Source: Caenorhabditis remanei (Eukaryota > Nematoda > Chromadorea > Rhabditida > Rhabditidae). From it: a stretch of DNA of 64,000 nucleotides. Location: positions 9,176,001-9,240,000 of the forward strand of contig NC_071332.1 of the NCBI RefSeq assembly GCF_010183535.1. The letters run 5' to 3'. Shown piece by piece: positions 1 to 12,490 of this stretch. The notes under the pieces are model-generated. The model made no database searches, was not told where the DNA came from, and saw only the letters and a list, made by a program, of their open reading frames with translations. Within the stretch, counting starts at the first letter, position 1; each line of letters begins with the position of its first letter. The translations under genes were made by a program, and so were the position numbers.

Positions 1-1
1 A

Positions 2-106
2 ATTTCTCTAATTCTGACAGTACTGGTAGTAATTGTTTTGGTCTTTTCTTGTATTTTCAGAAAATGCAGTCGATCGTTCTTCAACGGAAAAAGTAAATTA
101 GATTAA
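2..106 (+). CDS. 3' end of a membrane-protein gene, probably a UDP-glycosyltransferase (partial)
   Basis: The frame is open from the window edge and encodes 34 residues: a hydrophobic segment (ISLILTVLVVIVLVFSCIF) followed by a short basic tail (RKCSRSFFNGKSKLD) and TAA. AATAAA lies at 116-121, so this is a genuine gene end. A C-terminal membrane anchor with a short basic cytosolic tail is the normal end of nematode UGTs, and the next gene downstream on the same strand is a UGT, so a tandem UGT is the best guess. No catalytic part is visible, so another single-pass membrane protein is possible. Confidence 0.5.
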   Translation: MSLILTVLVVIVLVFSCIFRKCSRSFFNGKSKLD

Positions 107-150
107 GCTACTCAAAATAAAGATGATTTGATATAGATGAACCCATAATA

Positions 151-799
151 CAGTACCGCCCAAAAGGTTATCAACTTTTGATTTTTCGACCATAACTTTC
201 TTCTAATTGGTCGGATTGACCTGAAACTTTGGGAAAACATTTATTGTAGAGTTTTCGTTATATTTAGTTAACATTCTGGGTGAAAAATTATGTTTCACAA
301 GTTTTTTATAAAATTTTCGAAAATCACGAAAATTCGAGAAATCGCATATTTTTAGTTCCATGACCGGTGCATCCAAAATAGAGAGAATAATTAATGTTTA
401 TAATAGTTTTTTGATAGAAACTGTCTTGATCTTCATTTTTTGGCCATTGGACCACTACTCTTGACTTGTTACCCATGTCTCCCGGACTGTCAAAATTTAG
501 TAGTACTAGTATATGGAGTTTTGAACTTCAAACATCTGTAAAACATATATTTTTTGAAGAAAACAGTATCGAAAGCTGCCAATTCAATTGGAAAAACGTG
601 GAAAACATTTACGTAACACTCTAATCTCGATGGAATCCCTCAACAAATTTTTGGAGACCTCTAATTGTCAAATGGTGAATATCTGGTTTCGATGTCAGAC
701 TGGTTTTGGAGCGAAATTATACATTTATCCGAAACCTATGGGTTTATAACTAATGGAACTTGTTATTTCAACAATTGTGAATATTCTGAACCAAGTTTC
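151..799 (+). repeat. Left arm of long terminal inverted repeat
   Basis: This is inverted relative to 1092-1738. Homology runs from the terminal CAGTACCGCC to about CCAAGTTT at 791-798, after which the two sides diverge. Confidence 0.9.
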
Positions 800-1091
800 G
801 ATACACGAATTTGTATTAATAGTATTGAGTCAGGCCCTTCAATCTTACTCTCACCTGTTCAAAAATTTCAAAATTGTACATTTTTGTCTTTACTCAAAAA
901 TCATTGTGTATTGATGCTATTTTTGATTATTCAAGTTAGAAAATGACCCAGATTTGTTTAAAAGTACTAGAAAGATTTCCTCTCACATTTTCTCATGTAT
1001 TCATAAGAGAACGAAAAGATGCTGTCAGAACACGATCACGACGAAGTTTCTTTTCGATGTAACATCACCTTAGCAACTAAATTATTATTCA

Positions 1092-1738
1092 AAACTTGGT
1101 TCAGAATATTCACAATTGTTCAAATAACAAGTTCCATTAGTTATAAACCCATAGGTTTCGGATCAATGTATAATTTCGCTCCAAAACCAGTCTGACATCG
1201 AAACCAGATATTCACCATTTGACAATTAGAGGTCTCCAAAAATTTGTTGAGGGATTCCATCGAGATTAGAGTGTTACGTAAATGTTTTCCACGTTTTTCC
1301 AATTGAATTGGCAGCTTTCGATACTGTTTTCTTCAAAAATATATGTTTTACAGATGTTTGAAGTTCAAAACTCCATATACTAGTACTACTAAACTTTGAC
1401 AGTCCGGGAGACATGGGTAACAAGTCAAGAGTAGTGGTCCAATGGCCAAAAAATGAAGATCAAGACAGTTTCTATCAAAAAACTATTATAAACATTAATT
1501 ATTCTCTCTATTTTGGATGCACCGGTCATGGAACTAAAAATATGCGATTTCTCGAATTTTCGTGATTTTCGAAAATTTTATAAAAAACTTGTGAAACATA
1601 ATTTTTCACCCAGAATGTTAACTAAATATAACGAAAACTCTACAATAAATGTTTTCCCAAAGTTTCAGGTCAATCCGACCAATTAGAAGAAAGTTATGAT
1701 CGAAAAATCAAAAGTTGATAACCTTTTGGGCGGTACTG
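1092..1738 (-). repeat. Right arm of long terminal inverted repeat
   Basis: This is the reverse complement of 151-799 with few substitutions, for example a C/G difference in the run that follows AACTTGTTATTT. Arm length and near identity point to recent duplication or ongoing gene conversion. Confidence 0.9.
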
Positions 1739-1907
1739 TATGTTTCTCTGCTCACCTAAACAATACGTGAAAAGCCGTGGTTCATTGATCACTTATCAAA
1801 CACAAACCATGCGATGACCACACGACGATTAGTCTGGGTTGAGAGAGGAGAGAAGGCATATAAAAGAACAAAAACACCTTCAATTTTTCACTTTTAAAAG
1901 TCAAATC

Positions 1908-3812
1908 ATGAATCTGAAATTCCTTTTCTCACTCATATCATTTTTAGTATTTGATCTCTCATCTGCCTACAAAGTACTTGTATTCAATCCAGCTTTTGGT
2001 GCTAGTCACTCAAATTTTCTAGGTAAAATCTCTGATATTCTTATTAATGCGGGTCACGAAGTGGTATGTATTACTCATTTTGTTTTATGAAGAACATTGA
2101 TTGCAGACTATGTTGATTCCCATTTCAATGCAAAGTAAAAAACATCTCGTCGGTTCAAAAAAGGTTAAGAAAATAATCCGAATCGACCAAGATCCTAGGA
2201 GCGTTGAGCTGTATAAAGAATCTGGAGCAGAAGATGTACTACGAAATAAGATTTGGAAGATAGACTCGGATATGATGGTTTTCTTTCAAATGGCATCAAA
2301 TTTCAGTAAAAACTGTGGTTATCAATGTGAACGTGGGTAAAGAAACTGAAGTTTCGGATTTTATTCATTCAGCTTCAGATGTATTTCAACAAACCGAAAT
2401 TCTGGAAAAACTGAAGAATGAAAAGTTTGATTTGGGAATCACTGAATCGTTGTTTATCTGTGGTTATCGTAAGTGAAAAAAACGGACAGGATTTATATAT
2501 ACTTAGAAAAGAATAATACTTTCCATCCTTTTATTATGACCTACATTCCCAAGTCATTCCAGCATCTTGTTCGAGTGCTAGTTTTTTCAGCTCTCTTTGA
2601 CCATCTCGGTATCAAAACAGTCATCAATGCTGACTCTGTGTTGTTCATGGATATAGTTAAAAACATTCTTGGCGAGCCAGCATCTTCTACTTTCTACCCG
2701 GGTACGTTGGTCAATGAACTCATTCTTTTATTTCATCATCACACCATTTACAGCCCTCATTTCACCTATGACTGATAAGATGAGTTTGATGGAAAGAATC
2801 AAAAATATGATTCAAATGTTGGTGCCAATGTATTTTTCGAAAATGAGATTCGATGAGGAATTGAAAATGATCAAACCGTATTATAACGGAACAAACACTT
2901 GGAGAGAACACTTGGCAGGGGTTGCATTCAATATGGTGAACTCAAATAGATATTTGGATTATGCCAGTCCAACACTACCGAAAACTGTTTTCATTGGTGG
3001 AATGCAGGTGAATACGAAGAAAAATGGAAAGGTACAGCTGGATAAGGAATGGGATAATCTGCTGAATATTCGAAAGCAGAATGTTCTCGTTTCTTTTGGT
3101 TCGAATGCTTTCTCGTGTGATATGCCAGATGAATTCAAGAAGTCATTCCTGGAAGTATTCGCTTCTATGCCAGATGTCACTTTCATCTGGAAGTATGAAG
3201 AAGAGAATGCAACGTTGGCAGATCATCTTCCAAATGTAAAACTGACAACATGGATGCCACAAAATGATTTACTAGGTTAGTTATATCTGGATGTGCGAGA
3301 CATCAACCGACATTTTTAGCTGATGACCGACTCACCTTGTTCGTAACTCATGGAGGTCTTGGAAGTTCTATCGAACTCGCTTATCAAGGAAAACCAGCTG
3401 TTGTTGTGAGTTTCTACTCACTTCTTTTCCGATAAAGTTCATTTTCTCTCAGATTCCTCTGATGGCTGATCAACCGAGAAATGCGCATATGTTGACTCGT
3501 CATGGCGGAGCTGTTCAACTTGATAAAAATAACCTTGCCAACTCAGATCTCATTCGCAACGCTATAAAACTTATTTTGGAAAACACTTCTTATAAGAAAA
3601 ATAGTGAAAAATTAGCTAAAATTTTGGAAGAGCAGCCATACAGTCCGGCAGAAGTTGTCTTGAAGCATTGTGATTTTGCTGTTAAGTTTGGGGCGTTGGA
3701 AACTTTGCAATCGGAAGGAAGGAATCTTAATTTGTTACAGTTCTATTCTTATGATATTTTTGTAGTATTTTGTTTGTGTTTGGTTTTTGTTTACACCTTC
3801 TTTATTGAATAG
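1908..3812 (+). CDS. UDP-glycosyltransferase (UGT), 518 aa
   Basis: This is a membrane UGT that conjugates sugars from UDP-sugars to small lipophilic molecules in the ER lumen. Exons: 1908-2063, 2107-2332, 2373-2468, 2591-2701, 2754-3275, 3320-3405, 3453-3812; frames join throughout. The N-terminus has a signal peptide (KFLFSLISFLVFDLSSA) and then YKVLVFNP. The UDP-sugar signature lies at about residues 375-420 (FVTHGGLGSSIELAYQG, then IPLMADQPRNA with its DQ pair). A C-terminal membrane segment (about 490-515) precedes the stop. Exon 2 uses the weaker donor GTGGGT at 2333; the GTAAAG four bases later breaks the frame. It lies downstream of the partial UGT-like gene and the foldback element. 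The substrate cannot be inferred. Confidence 0.9.
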
Positions 3813-4582
3813 TTCTTCATTGAATAAGTTTGAAACGAAAGTGCATCAATCTTTTCATATTTCTTTCCATAGGTTACGGTAGATTTTGAATTGTGCAATG
3901 ACCGCACGCCACAATGCAGACAATTTTTTATTCTATTTAAAAAAAAAATTTCAATCGTTTCAGTTTCCTCAATTTTCGTGTTTAATGCAACAATTTTTTT
4001 CAAAATTCTTCAATTCAAAGTATTCTGCGTATTTTTTCCAAACAGTTCAAACGAATTGTGAGAGGTGGCGGTCCGACCGTCAACAAATATATAAAATTCG
4101 GCCTGATGTGTCAAAAAAATTTTTGCAATATTTTGTGTAAAATCTTTTGAGACAATTTCAAAAAATAAATTATTAAATAGTTTAATTCTCTATAAGTTAT
4201 ATAAATTCACAAGGCAGGTGAGCAAATACAAATTTTAGTTTGATTTCAACTCTTTGGTTCTAAATCCCTCTGTGAAAATAACCTTCATCCGTTTTTTGAT
4301 CCCCCAGGCGACACAAAGTTTGCAGGCGTGTAATTCGTTTTTGACAAACTAGAAACAAAATGTTTATTTCTCACTATATTATCATACTCTCTCCAATCAA
4401 GTTTCTATGACAACACAATATTTCATGGGAAAAAATAACTCGTGAGCGACTCCATGTTGTCCGCAAAATCATTGAATGTATCAAATAGCTTTCGAGAATA
4501 ACTCATCATTCTTAAATACATTTTTTAAATCTTCTATTTTTCAAAAATTAATTTAAAATTTTGAATTTTTCAGCTCCCAAAT
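3813..4582. other. Spacer between UGT and helicase genes
   Basis: AT-rich with no convincing coding. The ORFs at 3886-4140 (+) and 3791-4003 (-) are low-complexity and lack splice or family support. TTTTTCAG ending at 4573, just before the helicase start codon, looks like a spliced-leader trans-splice acceptor. Confidence 0.5.
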
Positions 4583-7500
4583 ATGGTTACTACCGAGAAC
4601 GGACGCGTGAGGATGCCATTCCCGGAGGTAAGACAAAAAATAAAAGCATTTCTCGAGATTTGATTCATGAGTCTCTGCTTTCAAATGTTTAAACATACTT
4701 CCATATTGATACTTTACAGGGAAGTGTTAGCATGAACCAGTTTGATTCGGAACTCAACAGAAACAGACTCACCCGCTTCTATCTGGATGTTCCAAAAAAA
4801 GGAGAGAGGTTCAAACGAATCCCGAAAACAGAAGTACAAGAAGAATTACGCAATTATACTCACGCCGAAGCTGTGTTTTTCGCCGCCAGTTCTTGGAACT
4901 GGCAGAGAAATTCGAACCCACGCTTGTCTCGCAGAGAAGGAGAAGGAATTCCGACATTCAGAAATCAAACAGGAAATCGAGCGTATTACCGAGTTTTAAA
5001 GGAAAAGGAAAACAAGTACATCTTGATTGCATGTCATGCGAATGTTCATGGTTTTCATCGGGGAGATCTCCGGTTTGTGGAAGTCAATGATAAAACAATC
5101 ACGAGAGGAATCGAAACGTGCAGTATTATTGGAAAACTATTCCCCGGTGATGTCGTGGCTGTTTCTGAACTGTCGAAAAAGTCAGATATTCCATTGAATC
5201 CACCTGGTATATTCAAGGTTCATCCTGATGCGAACTGCATTTGGGAAGTTAGCAGAATGGCAATTCTCTCCAGGAGACGTGATGAGGCTGTAAACTTTGC
5301 CATTTTGGAAAACGCTCTTGCGATTGTTGAGGGACATGTTGAAGCGATGAATGTCATGGAAGACGTTAGAAATAACCCACTTCAAATGGACACAATGTAT
5401 TCTGGCTGTGCTTTCGTACCGGAAAAAATGGAGATTAGTTTCACGGAAGATTTTCATAGAAAGTATATGAACCCATTGACTGCGATATTATCTGATCTTC
5501 CTTCCTATTCAAATTCTCTTGGAACAATCCACACCTATTTTTACGAAGAGAATCAGACTCGATTGTTTGAAATCGGAGTTAAAGCTTTCCATCCAGAAAC
5601 GTATCTATCCAAGCCGAGTGAATCAGAAAAAATCGTGGAAAAATGTGTCAGAATGGGTGCGTCGGCGGCTCAAATTGTTTCCACTGGAAGGTTTGATGGA
5701 AGAGGATTTCCTGTTCGAGATATGCGGCGCACCGGTCCAATTGTTCGATTTACAATTGCCAATCCGAGAATTCAGCCAACGGAGAGCCGCTGGACAAATA
5801 ATCAAAGAATCAAACTCGAAGGAAGAGATGGAAAGTTTGATGCAATTATTGAAACAGTTGTATTGGACGAAAGCAGAAGAAAAATATGGATCGCTGCCAG
5901 AATTCCGAGAAACACACCGAACAGTATAACTTTTCGAAATGATGTTTGGATTGTTCATCAGCAACCATACCCCGCTATTCCGAAGTTCGAAAACGGCTTC
6001 TTCAAAGACATGCATAAAAATTCTAACGGAAGGTTAGTGATAGAAACACTTTATGGTGGGCCAATAATTACTATCAATAATCGAGTGAACGTGGATGCAT
6101 GCTATATTTTTCCAAGTGATCCTGAAGTCGTTCTTAATGAATACCAAAATTATTATGTGTCAATGATTCTTGCCGATATTCCTATGGTTCTGGGAAACTC
6201 TCCATTTGGATGTGGAAAATCAATGACTATTGTGACTGCAGCCATTGAAGTTCATAAACGGAACAGTCGCCATAATGGTCATGGCAAACAGAAACAACAG
6301 CTTCTTGTCACTCAAAGTAATAATGCTGGAGTTAGTTTGATCGATATTGCACTCAAAATCCCTGATGAAGATATCAAATTTTTGAGATATGTCAGCGAAA
6401 GCAATTGGAATTTGCTCCCAGAATCTTCTCGAACCGATTTGGACATGCCACAGTTAATGGAAGAAGTTTTTATCGGCTGGGCAACTCATACTCTTGCAAG
6501 AGTTCAACAACTTAACGAATTAACAATCGAAATGAAAAGAGCTATGGTTCGAAAAATCATTCAGAAGTACCTCCCATCGCAAGATCTTGTTGGCGAAGCA
6601 AGAAGAATTTATGAGAATATGATCGACAGCGACAGAACAACTGAGCCTTCGCCGCGAACTCTGAGACAAGCATTCTTCCTTCTGTATCAACCTGATATCA
6701 TTGTGACTACAGCTGATTCACTCCAAGGATTATTATCATGTAGCGTTGTAGATCCACGATCTATTTCAAATCTTCAAATTGATGAGGCAAGTCAGCTGCC
6801 AGAGCATACACTCATCCATCTTCTTCACACTTTTCCAAATGCCGGATTTGGACTCGTTGGAGATATCAAACAATTGCCACCGCACTGTGAGAATCAATTG
6901 ATCGGTCGTTTGAAAGATTATGGAATTGGGAACACCATGGAAAGGTCACTCCAATGTTCAATGTTCCCGCAATCCATTCTCCGATATGTTTATCGTTGCC
7001 ATCCAGTGACAACGAGAATTCTAAGTGATCTATTCTATAATGGCCGACTTATATCGGGAGTTGATGAAAACGATCGGAATGAGTTTCTCAGAATGCGCAG
7101 AGACATCTGGCCAAATCCGAAATTCCCGATTGTGGTTTTGAATCATACGAAAGGAGGACATCGTGTTGGAACATCAGTAGCTAACGAGCATGAGAAACTT
7201 CATGTCTTGCGAATTATCGAATATTTGACAGAAGAAACCAATGGATACAAACTGAACGCATCTGATGTCGGTGTGATTTCTTTCTACCGGGCTCAGACTT
7301 CTCTTCTTACTGAAGCTTTTCGTGGAACTGGTATCAAGTGTGGAACAATCGATGCTTTTCAAGGATCTGAAAAAGAAGTCGTGATCGTCTGCTGCACCAG
7401 CGATAAATTATCTCCATTTATGAAACTTGGAAATCGTTTCAACGTTGCGATGTCTCGAGCTCGACAAGCTACAATCGTAATCGGAAACGCGAGACAATTG

Positions 7501-9028
7501 AGGACTGCTGAGTATTGGAGCGACATCGTTCAAATGGCTAGGAATAAGTGTTGTTTGAAAGAGGTTAGTTTTCAAGAAAGACAACTAAAATAAAGCTAGA
7601 AATTGTATGAAATAAACAATCGTTTCTTTTTTTCAGGTGTCGGAATTTGGTAGATATCAGAATGAACGGCAAAACCAACTCGATGGAGACGAGAGCACGG
7701 TTAGTACAAACGTATGCGGTAATTAAAATATCTATCTTGCAGTCTGATGACGAAAACAATAGCGACATGGATGATGATGATGACAGTGGTGGTCATGATT
7801 CAGAAGACGATGGTATTGACGACGAAAGCAACACCAATGAAACTGATGATGATGAATATGACGACACTGATGATAGTGACGATTTCAATGAAAATGAATC
7901 GAGAAATAAAAATGATTCAATAATTCAAGCTAGAAGAAACAAAATACTTTCGGGCGTCTGTCAAAACCAGGTATTATATCATACAGAGTGCAGTCAATAA
8001 TGGGAAGTCATCCGATAATTGGCCAATTGATAGTAAAAGTAGTGTAAACGAAAAAATTTTGCCATTTCTGTTCTTTTTCTCACTCTTTTAATTAAAATCA
8101 CTGTAAATAATTCCACCCCCACATTACTCTGATTACAGAATAACAAAGAGAACAGTCCTCCCCTACAGGGAACCTCTAGAACAGCAAAACGCCGGGATCA
8201 ACGTCGCAGAGCACAAGTTCGAAAAGAGAAGCAGGAAAGTCAGGTTTGTCTAGAACGATTTGGTTAGATGAAGTTTGTATTTGTTTTTTACAGAATCAAT
8301 CATTAGTTCTTCAAGATCAACAGAAAAGACGAAACCGCCCGAGCAAGAAACAGAGAGAACGGCAGCGCAATCGACAGAACAAAGAGCAAGAAGTCGATAA
8401 AAAACTTGCAAACGTATGTGTAAATATAGAGTTTCACGGTATTTATCCGTTTTTTTTAGATTATACTTGAACCCTCAACTACAGAGACTGCTCGCCCACA
8501 AACTGAGAATAGAGACTCAGTTGTTCCAGGAAAACGAAGAAAACCGCAAGTAAAGGTTCGTGAATATAGGCGTGAATTGAATGAAAACGCATTTTCTTAT
8601 AAGTTGAATCTAGTAGGAAATTAGTAAAATGAAATCACATGAAAGCAGTCATGAGAAATTAGTATAGTTAGCTGTATATTATAGAAAGACAATCAAAACA
8701 GTGCCAGAAGTGGAAGTACTTGTCTCGAATCAGGAAAACGGATTAGTGAGAATGCGACTGGCAATGAAAGTAATGAAAACGGATATATTTTTTTGTATTT
8801 TCTACTCTTTCTTGCATTATACTCATATGGGTTTTTTACTATGTTCCTCATACTGCTCATTTTCAGTTTTTGTACACAAATGTTGTGTTAAAAAAGTTTT
8901 TTGATAAAATGAATAAAACCGCAAATTCAAAAAAAAAACGTAAAATTCTACTAACAAACTAACATTTTCAGGGCAGCAAAAGGAATACAGAAACTGCAAT
9001 TAACACCAAGCTCATTAACATCAAGTAA
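4583..9028 (+). CDS. Upf1-like superfamily 1 RNA/DNA helicase, about 1185 aa
   Basis: An ATP-dependent helicase of the UPF1/MOV10/ZNFX1/ERI-6/7 type, a group active in mRNA surveillance and small-RNA pathways. Exons: 4583-4627, 4720-7563, 7637-7699, 7743-7970, 8139-8243, 8294-8413, 8460-8555, 8972-9028, all phase 0. Motifs: I GNSPFGCGKSMT (about 506), II IDEAS (about 701), III VGDIKQLPPH (about 727), V DAFQGSEKEVVI (about 892), VI NVAMSRARQ (about 922). The start was chosen because ATG 4583 follows a TTTTTCAG acceptor and splices in frame to the large exon. After the helicase comes a very acidic stretch (DMDDDDDS and similar), then a basic KR-rich tail ending KLINIK. Which C. elegans helicase is orthologous I cannot say. 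A further exon near 8682-8770 is possible but breaks the final frame. Confidence 0.85.
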
Positions 9029-9104
9029 TCAAACACGGTTTTCTGTTAATATTCTGATTTTTACGATAATAAAATACTATTCTCAATAATCTGATTTTAT
9101 TCAA

Positions 9105-10208
9105 TCAACAGATTAAGATGCGATGAAGTATCTTTTTGTCCAAATCACTTCTCAACACTGTTTGTACGATCCTTCCACAAATCATTGTACTGGCGTCCGT
9201 TTTCAACTGTAAATACTTATTAAAAACTGATACGGAACTCATTTTCGTACTCATTGCGTCGGAGACAGTCTCAACTAATTCACGGAAACTTTCCTGATTC
9301 TCGCCCGACAATGATTTTTTCGCTTTTTTCGGAGACGATCCTTCATCGGTGAAACGAACACATTTCGAATGAGCAGACGATGATCTCGAAGAGTATGGTT
9401 GAAGACGTTTACGGGGACTGTTCAAACCTGGAATCATCAGTATTCTATTTAATAAAGTTAAATGTAATTTGAATGAGAGTTAGTCAATCTGTAAGAACAA
9501 TGTCTTACCCGGAGTATGCTTTTTCATTGGAGTCGGCGGTTGGACATTCTTGAATCTGCCCAGAAGAGTAGAATCGGAATTCATAAGTGATAGAGCCACA
9601 AATGGAATTCCATCGACATTCAAAGAGAAAGCTTCGAACTCCGGATCAGTAGAATAATCCGAAATGAATCCACGCACTGAAAATAACTGAAAAATGTTGG
9701 AAAATAATAGAATCTAATGTTACCTTGTCTCAAAATAGCTGGATTTTTGATCTTCGCAAATTCTCCAACGGGAAGCATATTTTTATTTGGAGACTTACTT
9801 CTTTTCTTAGAAACGGAAAGTTTTCTGCCAGAAGACGTATTTCTTGACTTTTTCAGAATACTCTTGCGGCTCGATTTCGAATTCGAGCTAGTTCCAGAAC
9901 GGCATGATGAGTTACTACGAGATCCAGAAGAATAACGATGTCTGCTCATTCTTCTCGGGCTTTTTCCAGAAGAGGACGCAGTGGAAAGGAAAGAATCAAG
10001 ACGAGAACGAGAACTCGGAGTTGGAGTGAATGAAGACGCAGTCGAGAAGGCTGAGGAATCAGAGCTACCGTCATAAGATGGAGTTGAACCAATTGAATTG
10101 AGAGATGATGCATCACTTGCAACCTGGAAAATATTCACATGATTAGAACTAAAATCGATTTCGAAAACCTACATCTTTTTGGTTATTTTTCGAGTTGGGC
10201 GGTGCCAT
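9105..10208 (-). CDS. Ser/Lys-rich protein of unknown function, 308 aa
   Basis: Not recognised. Exons (minus): 10208-10173, 10123-9724, 9676-9509, 9427-9105. The N-terminal half is low-complexity Ser (SSDSSAFSTASSFTPTPSS), followed by basic SR/SK runs with KSILKKSR and KKRSKSPNKN. A more ordered segment (RGFISDYSTDPEFEAF and on to VALSLMNSDSTLLGRFKNV) follows, then KCVRFTDEG, which resembles a PP1-docking RVxF-type site, and a C-terminal helix-like end. No signal peptide or TM is seen, so it is probably nuclear and multiply phosphorylated (inference). AATAAA on the minus strand (9096-9101) lies 4 nt past the stop, and the 3' end overlaps that of the helicase gene. Confidence 0.75.
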
Positions 10209-10951
10209 CGAGTGTTGTAGTCAAATGAGTCGACTGATTCGCTCTTTCTAATTGTCAAATTTTAGTACTGATTGAAGTTTTTCAAAACTGGAATGATTCT
10301 GACGAAATGGAGCAATGTTGTGCTATTGGGGGGACACGCTGTGAAATTTTTGCTGAAAAATAGGGAAATGAGTTAGAGAACTATATAGAAAAACGCGTGG
10401 AACTGAAAGTTTGCATTGGATCGAAAACTGAAATTATGAGTATTCTGACTGAAATCCGTATAAATTTAAAATGCCTTCTCTCACCTAGATATATAACCAT
10501 TACAAATAAATATCAATGAATTCGAAATTCATTTCCTGCAAATTCTTTCCCTCAATTGCATAAACGTTTTCGAGTAAGAGTTACATGATTTTCCTCTCCC
10601 GTTACAGTAGTTTTCCCACGCCCATTCGGTTACGTCAATTGTCTTAAAATTCAAACTAAATATTCTGAAACAAGCAAACACATGAATTACATGCACATGT
10701 CATTTGCTAAAAATAAATAAAACATTTTGATCGGACGACCAAAAACTATTTTCTTACTCCTCTTCCCGCTACTGTCTCTCTCATTCAATTTACTCCTCAA
10801 GACACACGTAATCCTGTCCAAATATGCATGAAATGTACAACTTCTTCTGCTTCACGAGTCTGCAATTATTTTTCAGCGACAGATCACACATACCGTGTTC
10901 CTGATAAGAAGTGATTACTATAAATACGACGTCTGGAAGACTTCCGTTTAG
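10209..10951. other. Divergent intergenic region
   Basis: It separates a minus-strand gene from the plus-strand phosphatase and so should hold both promoters. No gene is seen. The part next to the phosphatase has a CTATAAATA-like sequence near 10920 about 30 bp before the start codon, possibly a TATA box. Confidence 0.4.
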
Positions 10952-12490
10952 ATGAAACAAGGCGATATGAAGAAGTTATTGGCTATTTTATTTCTGGTTT
11001 TTGGAGTTCAAAGTCTGACTGGACCAGAGCAAGTTCATATTGCTTTTTATACGAGCCCGTGGGATATTTCAGTTACTTGGATCACGTTTGAAGACGGTCA
11101 GTTCATTTCGAATTACTGTAGAATTTCTCCGAATGTTATTTTTTAGCTGACCCTGTATTAACCTATGGAACTTCCACTGCATCAATGCAAAATATCACTG
11201 GAACTACAAACACCTGGAAATTCGGAGGAATCATTCGACACTCTCATGTTGTGATTTTGAACTCTTTGAAACCCTCATCTCAATACTGTAGATTCTCTTT
11301 TTCATTCTTCACTGTTACTTATTTTCTCATTCAGATTATCAAATCGGGAGTCGTGTTTTTACTTTTCGAACTCTATCAGCCAACCTGAAATCTTATAAAG
11401 TTTGTGTATTCGGAGATCTCGGGGTCTATAATGGAAGATCCACTCAAAGTATCATCAATAATGGAATTGCTGGAAAATTCGATTTTATCGTTCATATTGG
11501 AGATTTGGCTTACGATTTGCATAGTAATAATGGAAAATTGGGAGACCAATATATGAATACTCTGGAACCAGTTATTTCAAGAGTAAGTAATTCAGTAAAG
11601 ACTTGATCATATTCTTCTTCTTTCAGATCCCTTATATGGTGATTGCTGGAAATCATGAGAATGATAATGCAAACTTCACAAATTTCAAGAATAGATTTGT
11701 GATGCCACCGACTGGATCAGATGATAATCAATTCTACAGGTATATTCCGATGAGTCCCTTACCTGCTTGTAACCTTTTGTTTCAGCATTGATATCGGGCC
11801 AGTTCATTGGGTGGGTCTCAGCACAGAATATTATGGATTCGAAGAACAATACGGCAACACGTCAATCTTCACTCAATACAACTGGTTGACTAAGGATTTG
11901 GAAGCGGCTAATAAGAACAGAGATAATGTTCCATGGATCACGCTATATCAGCACCGCCCATTTTATTGTAGTGTTGAGGAGGGAGCAGATTGTACACTTT
12001 ATGAGAATGTTGTAGTGAGTTTTGCACTTTTTGTTTTTGATACCTCTACTCGGAACATTTTCAGCTTCGACACGGCGCCCTAGGGATTCCCGGTCTGGAA
12101 CAAGAATACATCAAAAACTCGGTTGATATTGGTTTTGCCGGACACATGCATGCTTATGAACGTATGTGGCCAGTTGCTGACTTGAAGTACTACAAAGGAG
12201 AAGAAGCATATCACAATCCAGTAGCCCCTGTTTATATTCTAACTGGATCCGCTGGTTGCCACTCGTCTGGAATGAAATTCAGTCCGATTCCAATGCCTTG
12301 GAGTGCTCATCGAAGTGATGATTATGGGTATACTGTAATGACAGTTGCCAATACGACTCATATTCTTTTTGAACAAATTTCAATTAACAAGAATGGAGGA
12401 GTGATTGATTCCGTTTGGGTCAGTAAAGATATTGGTCATCTTCATTCTGAAAGTATGAGAAATGATGCAAACGGTTTCAAATTTTATTAA
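10952..12490 (+). CDS. Secreted purple acid phosphatase (metallophosphoesterase), about 433 aa
   Basis: It hydrolyses phosphomonoesters with a dinuclear metal centre. Exons: 10952-11096, 11147-11287, 11335-11582, 11627-11739, 11786-12014, 12065-12490. All five metal motifs are present in order: GDLG (about 120), GDLAYD (about 150), GNHE (about 187), YQHRP (about 268) and GHMHAYER (about 318). An N-terminal fibronectin-like domain ([16 protein letters not shown]) is typical of the plant/animal PAP type. The second in-frame ATG (10967) gives a clean signal peptide ([16 protein letters not shown]) and may be the real start. It is an independent gene between divergent and tandem neighbours. Confidence 0.92.

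Larger units (their letters stand above)
151..1738. mobile_element. Palindromic (foldback) non-autonomous DNA transposon with TA target duplication
   Basis: The element begins CAGTACCGCCCAAAAGG and ends with its reverse complement, and is flanked by TA at 149-150 and 1739-1740. TA duplication and a short CAGT-type terminus fit the Tc1/mariner group. Unusually, the two arms (151-799 and 1092-1738) are inverted copies over about 648 bp with only scattered mismatches, leaving a central spacer of about 290 bp. No transposase motif (DDE/D) is readable, so it must depend on enzyme supplied in trans. It sits between two UGT gene bodies. Confidence 0.9.

Noticed and set aside
665..946. 93-codon ORF inside the foldback element
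   Set aside because: It starts in the left arm and ends in the spacer, its sequence is the reverse complement of the right arm for most of its length, and it has no true ATG start or known domain.
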